Below, one piece after another: positions 36,083 through 45,272 of a stretch of 64,000 nucleotides of DNA. Below the pieces are notes generated by a model, which saw only the letters and a program-made list of their open reading frames with translations, was not told the origin of the DNA and ran no database searches. Made by a program: the position numbers and the translations under genes. Source of the stretch: CAVRXZ01 sp963773035 (lineage in GTDB: Bacteria; Acidobacteriota; Vicinamibacteria; Vicinamibacterales; CAVVIG01); contig CAVYZX010000008.1 of the NCBI GenBank assembly GCA_963773035.1, positions 144,232 through 208,231 of the forward strand, given 5' to 3'. The number at the start of each line of letters is the position of its first letter. The first letter of the stretch is position 1.

Positions 36083-37656
36083 CGTTGGGCCACCGGAGCC
36101 CGCCCCATCAAGGTCTTGATGAGTGCGATCGAGCTCGGTTTCGGTTTCGCCGGATGAGTAGCCAGAAACACGCCCTCGGCCCAGGCCAGCGGTGTTCGGC
36201 CTTCGTTGTCCTTCACATCCAGCCGGGCGCCCTTCTCGACCAGGAACCGGATGATGTCGTCCGAGCCTCTATTGGCTGCGCCATGGACGGCGGTCAGGCC
36301 CATCGAATTGACGGCGTTCACATCCATTCCAAGCCCCGAGCACAGCTTCACCGCGTCGAGCAGCGCCTGGGCGCCTTCGTCGTAGGTTTGATCGACGACC
36401 CAGTTGATTCCAGCCGCGGCCATCAGCGCCGTGGTTCCGCCGAAGGTTGGAATGTAAGGATCCGCGCCGTACTCGAGCAACAGTCGCATGACCGTGAGAT
36501 CGCCGGCCAGGGACGCCGTCAGAAAAGGGGTTTGTCCCGTGAAATCGACCCACGCCAGCGATCCGGTGATTCTCAGCATCTGTCGGCGAATCGGTGGTGT
36601 CTCTTTCAGTCGCGGATTTGGATCGGCATCGCGCGCCAGCAGGATCTTGATCAACTCGAGTATCGGCTCACGGTCCACGCCATTTTCGAACGTGGCATTG
36701 TCCACGTCCATGTTTCGCGCTTCGACCGCCGCCCAGAGAGGCGTTCGGCCGTACCAGTCGCTGACGTTGATCTGTGCGCCCTGCTCGATGAGAAAACGCG
36801 CGACGTCGATGTGGTTGTTGGCAATGGCCATCAGCAGTGGCGTGATGCCGTTGGCGTCGACTTGTTCCAGCGTGGCGCCGGCTTTTACGAGTATTCGCGC
36901 CGATTCCAGCCGTCCATCGCGCGCCGCATAGAGCAGAGGAGTCAGTCCTCCCGGCGTGAGATACCGCGATCCGCGCTCGGGGAGACCACCGCGAACGATC
37001 CCGATCCCGTGCCCGAACCCGGGGACTGAATTGGGAAGAACCCACGGCGGGGTCCTTCCGATTCTCGTCCGGGCGTTGACGTCCGCGTGCCGACCCTCAA
37101 CGAGCATTTGAACGACTGGTGTGTGATTCTCGCGGACCGCGATCATCAATGCCGTTTGCTGGAACTCGGGATCTTTTGCGTCGACGATGGCCCCGTAGTC
37201 GAGGAGCACGCCCACGGCGGCGGGATCGCCAATGCGCGCCGCTGTCATGAGAGGCATTTCGCCCGTCGGATCGGGTCCGTTTGGATCCGCGCCCGCGTCG
37301 AGCAGAAGCCGGATCATCTCGGCGTTGCCGTTCGAGCACGCCAGGTAGAGCGGCGTCACGCCGTAGCTGTTGGGGCGCGTCGCATCCGCACCCGCCCGAA
37401 TCAACAGCCGGGCCATCTCGAGGTCGTCCACGCGGACCAGCCAGAGGAGGGCCGAGCTTCCGTCGGCGCTGGACGCGTTGACGTCGGCCTTCTGATCCAG
37501 CAACGCTCGCAGGGCGTTCCGGTCGCGCTTCATCGCCGCGTCGGCGAGCCGCGAATCGGCTTGGGCGACGGCGCTTCCTGCGAACCAGCCGAAGAGCGCG
37601 ATCACCAGAAGCGCGAGAAACTGCGAACGCCGCGCCGGCTTGAGTATCAATGACAT
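36079..37656 (-). CDS. secreted ankyrin-repeat protein
   Basis: 525 residues. The signal peptide MSLILKPARRSQFLALLVIA runs to about SAVAQA. Roughly ten ankyrin units follow, for example DLEMARLLIRAGADATRPNS, GVTPLYLACSNGNAEMIRLL, GGLTPLLYAARDGRLESARI and GLTAVHGAANRGSDDIIRFL. A Gly-rich break in the middle (NSVPGFGHGIGIVRGGL) and RLKETPPIRRQML separate repeat blocks. Exported ankyrin proteins of this type lie next to DUF1592 and DUF1552 genes in many Acidobacteriota and presumably scaffold or bind their partners. The stop overlaps the next start, so translation is coupled. A REP-like element lies just upstream of the start. Intact. Confidence 0.9.
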   Translation of the reverse strand: MSLILKPARRSQFLALLVIALFGWFAGSAVAQADSRLADAAMKRDRNALRALLDQKADVNASSADGSSALLWLVRVDDLEMARLLIRAGADATRPNSYGVTPLYLACSNGNAEMIRLLLDAGADPNGPDPTGEMPLMTAARIGDPAAVGVLLDYGAIVDAKDPEFQQTALMIAVRENHTPVVQMLVEGRHADVNARTRIGRTPPWVLPNSVPGFGHGIGIVRGGLPERGSRYLTPGGLTPLLYAARDGRLESARILVKAGATLEQVDANGITPLLMAIANNHIDVARFLIEQGAQINVSDWYGRTPLWAAVEARNMDVDNATFENGVDREPILELIKILLARDADPNPRLKETPPIRRQMLRITGSLAWVDFTGQTPFLTASLAGDLTVMRLLLEYGADPYIPTFGGTTALMAAAGINWVVDQTYDEGAQALLDAVKLCSGLGMDVNAVNSMGLTAVHGAANRGSDDIIRFLVEKGARLDVKDNEGRTPLAWAEGVFLATHPAKPKPSSIALIKTLMGRAPVAQR

Positions 37657-37668
37657 GCTCGTACGTAG

Positions 37669-37717
37669 GGTCCGGCTTCAGCCGGACCAATGGCGAGGTC
37701 CGCCTAAAGGCGGATCC
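37669..37717. repeat. REP-like palindromic element upstream of the ankyrin gene
   Basis: GGTCCGGCTTCAGCCGGACC is followed after 8 bases by GGTCCGCCTAAAGGCGGATC. The hairpin cores CCGGCTTCAGCCGG and CCGCCTAAAGGCGG are the same as in the elements at 35949 and 49675/50715, but the outer arm is GGTCC instead of GCTTCC. It lies 13 bases upstream of the ankyrin start codon, in the probable leader. Confidence 0.8.
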
Positions 37718-37784
37718 TGCTGGCACTAGATTAGCACTGTGTAGCGAGCGTTGAACTGAGCGGAAAGTAAGTGCTGCGAGCGGG

Positions 37785-38165
37785 CTATTGCCGCTTTGCC
37801 GTAAACGTGCCGTTGGCGAGGCCGGCAATGTTGACGGTTCCCTTCATCGAATCCTTGTTCTCGACGTTGCCAGTGTAGGTGCACTTCAGCGGCATGCCTT
37901 GGACGTCGACCGTAAACTCGAACACCAGTTCTTGGCCTTTGAGTGCGCCGGTGAGATCGGCCTCGCCCAATTGACCGGAGTAATGCCCGGTGACCTTGTC
38001 GCCGTCTTGCTTCAAGGTGATGGTAGGCGTTCCAGATCCGGCAGATGTCTCGACAGTGAAGAGCCAATTGCCTGTGAGGTCGACTTTAGCGCCCTGCGCG
38101 AAGCCGATCGTCGAGAGCACGACGATGACGAAGGCAATTCCAGTAACTCGAATGACGTCTCTCAT
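37785..38165 (-). CDS. small secreted beta-rich protein of unknown function
   Basis: 126 residues from ATG 38165, preceded by GGGAGCTCTCT. The frame is open further upstream to 38795, but that part overlaps the TonB receptor gene in another frame and is not family-like. Signal peptide MRDVIRVTGIAFVIVVLSTI with cleavage after GFAQG. The mature part alternates polar and hydrophobic residues in short strands: TGNWLFTVETSAGSGTPTIT, LKQDGDKVTGHYSGQLGEAD and YTGNVENKDSMKGTVNIAG. The pattern (W near the start, DGDKVTGHY, KGTVNI) is common to many small acidobacterial secreted proteins that look like compact beta-barrels. No catalytic motif seen. Confidence 0.75.
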   Translation of the reverse strand: MRDVIRVTGIAFVIVVLSTIGFAQGAKVDLTGNWLFTVETSAGSGTPTITLKQDGDKVTGHYSGQLGEADLTGALKGQELVFEFTVDVQGMPLKCTYTGNVENKDSMKGTVNIAGLANGTFTAKRQ

Positions 38166-38202
38166 AGAGAGCTCCCATGAATGCATGCGTGGACTTCGAG
38201 AC

Positions 38203-38333
38203 CGCAGAGGAGGCAGAGGCCGCGGAGACGATTTCAACGCGGAGACCGCAGTGATCGCAGAGGCTCTGTAATCCCTCTGCGTTCTTCGCGGGCTCTGCGT
38301 TAGTAGGTCTCCGCGACCTCTGCTCTCTCTGCG
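38203..38333. repeat. nested intergenic palindrome, GCAGAG/CTCTGC family
   Basis: The outer arms 38203-38229 (CGCAGAGGAGGCAGAGGCCG...) and 38307-38333 are near-perfect inverted copies. The inner arms 38236-38263 (AACGCGGAGACCGCAGTGAT...) and 38274-38301 are also inverted copies of each other and resemble the outer pair. The structure lies between the receptor gene's stop and the small secreted protein gene. A single arm of the same family is seen at 19235-19262. Confidence 0.75.
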
Positions 38334-38380
38334 CAAGCGCATATCGACAGTTCGGCGCTCGGCTGAAGCCTTCGCGCTCC

Positions 38381-41300
38381 TTAGAAGTCGAACTGCCCAC
38401 CGATCTTGAAGAACCTCCCCTGCAGAACGTTCGTTGGCCGTAACCACGCGGAGGTCGTTGCCGAGTTCGAGAACGCCGTGTTGAGGGTGAACGGCCAATT
38501 GGCGTTGAACGCGTTGTACAAGTCGGCATCCACGCGGAAGGTGTAGCGGTTGAACCGGAACCGCTTGGAGGCGCGAAGGTCGAGCTGATTCAGGTTCACC
38601 CCGCCGAATGAGGTGCTGTATACCGTTCCCGGCTCTATCAGGCGAACGGTCTTCGTTGCCCCCGACGCCAGACTGCGGCCGAGAGCCGCTGCGATGGTGG
38701 CATTCGGCACCGCCCAGTCGGCGACGATGCTCGGCTGCAAAGGATTCTGCACGCCGCTGCTGAACTGGTACGTACCGCTGATGATGACGTCCCAAGGCAG
38801 CGGGTGTGAGGCGAAGACCTTCACGTCCGGACGGAACGGAAAAGTCTGGTCGCAGAACTGTTTCTGGGGATTATCGACGCTGCTGGTGGCCACAGCAAAC
38901 GCGAGGGCGGTGATGCCGCGCGTTGCGGACTCCAGCGGCACGTTGCACGTATCGTAGTGACGCGTGACTGCACCGATACCGCCCTGCACGAGCGTTCCGC
39001 CGCGCAGTCGTGCATTCACGCCGATGTCGATTCCGTTGAAGACGTCCGTGATTCCGCCGAAGTTGTCGGCGAGCGTTGCGGACGTTCTGGATCGGAAGCA
39101 GGTTGGCCGTCGGCTTGATGTCGTAGAGTCCGCAGACTGGATACCCGCCACCGCCCGGCAGGTTTGGATCGACCGGAGCAGTGATGCAGAACGGTCCATC
39201 GTAACTGCTCTGAGAGGTGTTGAGATCGTCGATCGCAGTCTGGTTCCCGTAAGAGCGCCGATACCATCCGGCGCTGACCGAGACGCGCGGCACGAGCTCG
39301 TGCTGAATGCTGGCAGAGTACTCCCAGTTGTACTGCCTTACTCCCCAGCCATTCAAAACGGCCGGATCGTAGGTCGTCGACACGACGGCCTTACCAAAGT
39401 TGGGGTTCGACGAGGCGCCGATCTCGGCTGACTGCAGCGATCCATCAGGGTTGAAGATCTTGAGGTCGCGGTTGCCGCCGAGCGCCGGGTTCTGGTCGTT
39501 CCAGGCCCGCGTGTCCGTCCTGGATATCGTATTTTGCGGGTTGATGTCCGCGGCGGTGACGACGTTTTCACCGTTCACGTAACGAGCGGCGCTCACCTTG
39601 AGGGCGGTCTTGCCCGTCCCGAACAGGTCGTACGACACACCCAGCCGCGGGTTGAGGTCCTTCCAATTGTTTACGTCGAAGCCGTCGGTGTGCAGTGCGG
39701 GATTCCAACGGCCTTGTGGAAGATCCTCGTCGAGCACTTCGTCCCTGGTACCAGTCGAAGCGCAATCCGGCGTTGATGGTGGCTCGCTTGATCGTCCATC
39801 GATCCTGAGCGTAGAGCCCGACATCGGCCTTGATGGCTTCGCGCTGGTCACGACGTGTTCGGAACGTCACTTGAGACGGAAGGTTGTTGTTGTAGTTGAG
39901 CGTCAGGTCGCCTGTGAACTGTTCCACGGTTCGGCGGGGCCCCTCGCTCACCGCGCCGCCGAATTTGAACGCATGCGCGCCGGTAACGTAGGACGCCGCA
40001 CCCAGGTACGTGCGCAGGACTGAGAAGTGATCAGCGGGAGCATCCCAGGCGGCGACGAGGCGGTTGTTCGTCTGCTCTCTGATCGCGAAAACATTCGACG
40101 CTTGGATCGCTGTCGGGTCCCACACCTTGTCTTCAATGCCGGTAACCGACGGCTGATAGATCTCCGTGTACTCCTGATCGTAGACGGCGAATCCTGCTTC
40201 GAGGAGCAATCTGCTCGTCTGCGTCCGAGTCCACTTCGTGACCGACACGAAGCTCGTCGGGGTTACCTCGTCGGCAGTCGCTTCAGGAGCAACCGTCGAG
40301 CTGATGCCCCAATGGTCGCGGTACTTCCGCTGATTGTCGTGGTAATACGCGATCTTGTCCTTCGAGCCCAGTTGCGCCGTGATCCGCCCTGCCGTGCTCA
40401 CGATGTGACCATCGTCGATTCCCAGGTTGTTGAGATCCGGCTGGTATGTGGTGGCTGTGGGGCCGAGGGCGTTGAAATAGCTGTCCGGCACTGTCTTCTC
40501 GGCTCCCCAATGGCGAAACGTGGCGTACCACCACAGCCTGTCTCGGAGGATGGGCCCGCCGATTGACGGATTGACATCCCAGATCTTCTCGATGCGGCTC
40601 ACGTTCGTCAGGCGGTTGCCGATCTTGCCGGTCGCCGGATCCGGAGCGTTGAAGGTGAGATCGCCATGCATGTTGTCGCGCAAGTTGTTCGCATCCCAGC
40701 CCGAGCCCGCGTAATTCCCGAAGACGACTCCGCGCATCGCGTTCCCACCGTCTTTCGGGACCATGTTGATGCGGATGCCGCCTTGGGCCATCTCTGCTGA
40801 GTCGGCGCCGGTCACATAGCTGATCTCCTGCCAGCTTCCGTCGTTCCAGTACACCCCGCTGTACGCGCCGTTGGCCTCCAGGTTGTTCAGCCGCATGCCG
40901 TCGACCGTCTGCACCGAGTCGGGCGATCCCTTGTAGGTGAGTGGCGACTGCTGCAATTGGCCTGATCCGCCCACGTCGCGTGACAGTGCGGCGCCACCTC
41001 CGAACGACAGGTTTGTGCCCGGGATCATGATCCCAACTGCCTGGATGTTGCGGCCGGTCGGCATGATATCGAGCACTTCACGCGTCATCACCGCGCGCGT
41101 CGTGATGCTCTGCACGTCCACGACCGGTGACTCGGCGGTGACGATGATCGTTTCCTGGACGGCGCCGATCTTCATTTCCGCGTTGATCGTGGCCGTGAAG
41201 TCAGACGTGAGTTCGATGCCTTCGCGCTTGACGGTGTTGAAGCCAGGCAGCGTGAACGTGATGCTGTAAGTCCCTGGCCTCAGCTCAGTGATTTTGTACT

Positions 41301-41496
41301 GCCCAGTCCCGTCAGTGACGGCAGTTCGGGTCTTCTCAATCAAAGCCGGGCTGGACACCTCTATGGTCGCGCCAGGCAGAACAGCCCCGGACGCGTCTCT
41401 CACGGTACCGGCTATCGCGCCCTGCGCGAGAGCCATGCCAGGAAGGACGAGCACATACACGACGGTTAGCGCGAGACACCTGACCAGCGTCCGCAT
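38381..41496 (-). CDS. TonB-dependent receptor, Oar-like, two frameshifts
   Basis: ATG 41496 has GAGGAGG just upstream. Signal peptide MRTLVRCLALTVVYVLVLPG to ALAQG. The carboxypeptidase-regulatory-like domain (IAGTVRDASGAVLPGATIEV, GQYKITELRPGTYSITF), the plug (LTYKGSPDSVQTVDGMRLNN, GGIRINMVPKDGGN) and the barrel follow in one frame to about 39745. The barrel continues in a second frame (WKDLNPRLGVSYDLFGTGKT) to about 39085 and in a third (FNGIDIGVNARLRGG) to the terminal FKIGGQFDF. Joined length is about 1035 residues, matching the receptor at 25874, to which it is clearly paralogous. The steps are single-base; error or recent inactivation cannot be told apart. A shared upstream motif lies at 41581. 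Confidence 0.88.
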
Positions 41497-41580
41497 AAAC
41501 CTCCTCCTCAGTAGGACCGGGTGAGCCAGCGTCGGTCGTGGCGAATCATGCCTATCTCGTTGATTACACACAACGTAAAT

Positions 41581-41614
41581 GGGACAAGGCGAGCGCGGCA
41601 GGGATAGAATGACG
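41581..41614 (-). promoter_or_regulatory. 34-base motif shared upstream of both TonB receptor genes (copy B)
   Basis: GGGACAAGGCGAGCGCGGCA followed by GGGATAGAATGACG, 85-118 bases upstream of the receptor start at 41496. It matches 28 of 34 positions with 29140-29173 upstream of the other receptor. The region also lies between divergent genes (receptor and histidine kinase), so either could be controlled. Confidence 0.45.
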
Positions 41615-41670
41615 CTGCACCCAAGCTTGGCCTTTCCGAAGGCCCCGGAACGTGCTTAAATCCGTGGCAA

Positions 41671-42735
41671 ATGCTTGACGATCCTGTGGCTTCCGAACGG
41701 CGGCGGCAGCTGGCCAACACGGTGTGCATCGTCTTGGCATTCTGCACCGTGCGCGGCCTGTTGGAGGCGTGCTGGGTCTACACGACCAGGCAGGTATCGT
41801 GGCTGTCGGCCGTCACCTGGACGCTGCCGTCATGGGTTCTGCTCGCGCCGCTGGCAGCGTTCACGGTCGTGCTGGCCCGGCGCTTTCCGTTCGAGCGGCG
41901 CAACCGAACGCAGAGCGTCGTTGTGCATGTCGTGGCATGCGTCGCCTTCGCGCTGGCCCATCTGCTCGCCATCACACCCGTCAGAGTGCTCCTGTCGGCG
42001 GAGCCGATGACCTACGAACGTCTCTCACACGCGTTCCTGGTGGCGTTCCGGCTGCTGTTCATTCTCGACGTGCTCACCTATTGGGCCATTGTCGGGATGT
42101 ATCTGGCGCTTCACTACTCGAACCTTCGCACCAGCCTGGCCGAAGCGCGTCTGGCCGCGCTGCGCGCGCAGCTCAATCCTCATTTCCTGTTCAACGCGTT
42201 GAACGCAATTTCGACGCTTGCGCTCAAAGGCGATCAAGCGGCGGTGACCGAAACTCTCGGACGATTGAGCGGTCTCCTGCGCGCCGCGCTGGATGAGCAC
42301 ACCGAGGAGATTCCGCTGGCCCGCGAAATGGACTTTTTCGACGACTATGTAGCCATCCAGCGGATTCGGTTTGCCGACCGCCTGTCGGTGGAAAAGAGCA
42401 TCTCACCGGACGCGCTGACCGGGCTGGTGCCCACGATGATCTTGCAGCCCATCGTCGAGAACGCCATCGAGCATGGAGTGAACGCGCAAAGGGGTGGGGG
42501 ACGAGTCGACGTCAGCGCGGCACGTTTGAACGGCTCGCTCGTCCTTGAAGTTCGCGACAGCGGGCCCGGCTTTGTTCCAGCCACTTTTCACAACGGCATC
42601 GGATTGACGAACACCCGGGCGCGCCTGGAACAGCTGTACGGATCCGCCTATGGCTTCGAGTACGGCAGTGTCCAGGAGGGTGGGGCTTCCGTCCGCATCA
42701 CGATTCCGTTCCATCAGCGTAGAGCTGAGGCGTGA
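41671..42735 (+). CDS. LytS/YehU-type sensor histidine kinase
   Basis: 354 residues. Four hydrophobic helices lie in residues ~15-150 (for example SWVLLAPLAAFTVVLA and LLFILDVLTYWAIVGMYLAL), with no separate sensor domain. The His_kinase block LRAQLNPHFLFNALNAIS holds the phospho-accepting His. The ATPase part has LQPIVENAIEHG (N-box) and VLEVRDSGPGFVPATFHN (G-box), ending NGIGLTNTRARLEQLYG, the usual LytS-type signature. It phosphorylates a LytTR response regulator, encoded 128 bases downstream. Divergent from the receptor gene at 38381-41496; control of that gene by this pair is possible but not shown. Intact. Confidence 0.92.
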   Translation: MLDDPVASERRRQLANTVCIVLAFCTVRGLLEACWVYTTRQVSWLSAVTWTLPSWVLLAPLAAFTVVLARRFPFERRNRTQSVVVHVVACVAFALAHLLAITPVRVLLSAEPMTYERLSHAFLVAFRLLFILDVLTYWAIVGMYLALHYSNLRTSLAEARLAALRAQLNPHFLFNALNAISTLALKGDQAAVTETLGRLSGLLRAALDEHTEEIPLAREMDFFDDYVAIQRIRFADRLSVEKSISPDALTGLVPTMILQPIVENAIEHGVNAQRGGGRVDVSAARLNGSLVLEVRDSGPGFVPATFHNGIGLTNTRARLEQLYGSAYGFEYGSVQEGGASVRITIPFHQRRAEA

Positions 42736-42762
42736 ATGGTCGTAGTTACCTGGAGGTCAAAG

Positions 42763-42854
42763 AACTCTCCACCACGGGGGACACAGGGGACACGGAGAAT
42801 CAGCCTCGTACAAATGAACCTCCGCGTCCTCAGTGTCCTCTGTGGTGGAGAGTT
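42763..42854. repeat. intergenic palindrome between kinase and regulator genes
   Basis: The left arm begins AACTCTCCACCACGGGGGAC and the right arm ends GTCCTCTGTGGTGGAGAGTT; arms of 34 bases (42763-42796 and 42821-42854) pair almost fully around a 24-base loop. It fills the gap between the two-component genes. In overall form it resembles the 47425-47491 palindrome, though its sequence differs. Confidence 0.75.
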
Positions 42855-42863
42855 TTGTGAGGA

Positions 42864-43670
42864 ATGGCGCCACCCATCAAAGCCGTGATCGTCGACGATG
42901 AGGCGCTCGCGCGAGACGCGATCCGGCTGCGTCTTCATAACGAACCCGATATCGAAGTCGTCGGCGAAGCCGAGGATGGAGCCGACGCCGTGGAGTTGGT
43001 GCGATCCCTTCGCCCTGACCTCGTGTTCCTCGACGTGCAGATGCCGGTTCTGGACGGATTCGAGGTCGTCGAAAAAGTATCGTCCGAGCATTTGCCGATC
43101 GTGGTGTTCGTCACCGCGCACGATCAGTACGCCTTGAAGGCATTCGAGACCCACGCGCTGGACTACCTGCTGAAGCCGTTCACCGCAAGTCGATTTCATG
43201 CCGCCCTCGATCGTGCCCGTCTCGAGGTCGCTCGGGCCGGCGACCACGAAACGCACCAACGTCTCATCGAGGTGCTCGACGAGCGGCGGCGCGCGCGCGA
43301 GCGCCGCGGTTCCCAGGAGTTCACTGCCGGTGAAGGTTATCTAGCCCGTCTCGCCGTCAAGCACAACGAACGCATCGTGCTCGTCAAGACGGCCGACGTC
43401 GATTGGATCGAGTCGTGCGCCAACTACGCCCACCTGCACACTCACGGCAAGAGTTATGTCGTCCGCATGACGATGGGAGATCTCGAACACCGGCTCGACC
43501 CAGCGCGGTTTGCGCGAATTCACCGATCGACGATCGTCCAGATCGACCGAATCGCAGAAATAGTGGCCGCCTGGCACGGCGACTTCGATGTGACTCTCAA
43601 CGATGGAACGGTGCTCAGGCTCACTCGTAACTATCGCGATCGGGTGTTGAACCGCCACCAACGCCGGTGA
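42864..43670 (+). CDS. LytTR-family response regulator
   Basis: 268 residues. The receiver domain starts VIVDDEALARDAIRLRLHNE, with the acidic pair D11/D12, phosphoacceptor D57 in LVFLDVQMPVLDG, VFVTAHDQYALKAFE and the conserved Lys in DYLLKPF. The C-terminal LytTR DNA-binding domain reads VDWIESCANYAHLHTHGKSY and FARIHRSTIVQIDRIAEI, ending LRLTRNYRDRVLNRHQ. The protein binds DNA as a dimer at direct repeats. It pairs with the LytS-like kinase upstream; they are probably co-transcribed despite the palindrome between them. Targets not known; possible targets are the adjacent receptor or oxygenase units. Confidence 0.92.
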   Translation: MAPPIKAVIVDDEALARDAIRLRLHNEPDIEVVGEAEDGADAVELVRSLRPDLVFLDVQMPVLDGFEVVEKVSSEHLPIVVFVTAHDQYALKAFETHALDYLLKPFTASRFHAALDRARLEVARAGDHETHQRLIEVLDERRRARERRGSQEFTAGEGYLARLAVKHNERIVLVKTADVDWIESCANYAHLHTHGKSYVVRMTMGDLEHRLDPARFARIHRSTIVQIDRIAEIVAAWHGDFDVTLNDGTVLRLTRNYRDRVLNRHQRR

Positions 43671-43897
43671 CCGCAGGCTTGCATCCGTCGGCGATTCGGC
43701 CGAAATACTCCTCTGAGCACACTCCACCGGGACGGGACGAGCAGAGTGGGGACGAAATGTCCTGAAGCCAGCAGGGTTCCTGATAGGCTAGCGCCTGCGG
43801 CTATGCCGAGCCGAGGAAATGAAAATCCGAGGCGAGGCATCAGCGTCAGTTCGCGCTGGGGGTGGGGCCCCAGCGCCAGTGAAAAAAAGAGGATCTG

Positions 43898-45272
43898 ATG
43901 ACCGGCAAATTCCAAGCCTGGATGTGGCGGGGCATCGCGGGCGTCACGTTGTTAATCGGCGGTATCTCATTGGCCTCCCGCACCACGTTTGCCGATGCCG
44001 ACCCTACACCGACCTTCACCAAGGACATCGCTCCGATCTTCCAGGCCAAGTGCGAAGCGTGCCATCGACCCAACAGCATGGCGCCCATGTCGCTCGTCAC
44101 CTACGAGGAGGCGCGACCGTGGGCCCGTGCGATCGGTCTCCGAGTGGGCTCGCGCCAAATGCCGCCGTGGCACATCGACAAGACAGTGGGTATTCAGGAG
44201 TTCAAGAACGACCGCTCTTTGAGCGATCAACAAATCGACACGATCGTTCGCTGGGTCGAAGCCGGCGCACCGAAAGGCGATCCGAAGGACATGCCGGCCC
44301 CGAAGCACTGGCCGGACGAAAGCAAGTGGCAGTTGGCCGCTAAGTATGGGCAGCCCGATCTGGTCATCAAATCGGCGCCGTACACGATACCGGCCGTTGC
44401 ACAGGACGCCTGGTGGCGGCCCATCACCGAGACCGGCATCACCGAGCCGCGATGGGTTCGGGCCATCGAGATCCGTCCCTCGACTGAAAAGGGACGAAAG
44501 GTCACACATCATGCGCTCGCGCGGCTTCAACAGCCGGAAAACATGCGAGCCGAACTCTTTACGAACGACCCGAACGTCGTCGGGCGATGGTCTCTTCATG
44601 GAATGGGCTGTCGGCAAGAACGGGGATGAAATGCGCCCGGATTCAGGCCGCTTGATGCTGCCTGGGTCGAGAATCGTCTGGGAGGTCCACTACCATGCGA
44701 TCGGTGAGGAAATCACCGATTCCGTAGAGCTCGGTGTGTATCTGTACCCGAAGGGACAGGAGCCAAAGCACCGCGAGGTGCTGGGACTGTTCAACACGTT
44801 CAGCGGCCCGCGGGGAATGCTGGATATCCCTCCGAATCAGGTGACGACAACGGAGAGCTTCGTCACGTTGAAGGAGAACGCGCGAATCGAGAACTTCCAA
44901 CCGCACATGCACCTGCGCGGGAAAGGGATGTCGATGGAGGCGCTCTATCCTGATGGACGACGGGAGATGCTGAGCCAGGTGACCGATTTCAATTTCAACT
45001 GGCACAACATGTACATCTACGCAGACAACGTGGCCCCGCTGCTGCCAAAGGGCACGATCCTGCACCTGCTCGCCTGGTACGACAACACGAAAGGGAACCG
45101 CTCGAACCCCGATCCCGATCAGTGGGTCGGTTGGGGCGACCGCACGATCGACGAGATGGGCCACGCGTGGTTGAACATCACGTACTTCAGCGACGAGGAA
45201 TTCAAGGCCGAGCTCGCAAAACGGTCAGAGTCCAAGCAGCCGGCTCCGGCGTCGGCGCAGGCACAGCGGTGA
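43898..45272 (+). CDS. cytochrome c / PHM-like copper monooxygenase, one frameshift
   Basis: The N-terminus has one hydrophobic helix (WMWRGIAGVTLLIGGISLAS) and a heme site, KCEACHRPNSMAP, with QMPPWH as a possible distal region. The second domain carries the PHM ligand pattern in order: KVTHHALARL (adjacent His pair), VWEVHYHAIGEE (third His of CuH), NFQPHMHLRGKGM (the HxH of CuM) and IDEMGHAWLNIT (Met ligand). A frame step near 44585 lies between the His pair and VHYH; joined length is about 457 residues. PHM hydroxylates C-alpha of glycine-extended peptides using ascorbate; here a heme domain may supply electrons. Its stop overlaps the next start (TGATG). Paralogous to domains 1-2 of 23686-25859. 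Confidence 0.82.

Noticed and set aside
37785..38795. 336-residue frame that would fuse an upstream part to the small secreted protein
   Set aside because: The upstream part overlaps the 3' end of the second TonB receptor in another frame and crosses a palindromic repeat; the signal peptide and ribosome site define the start at 38165.
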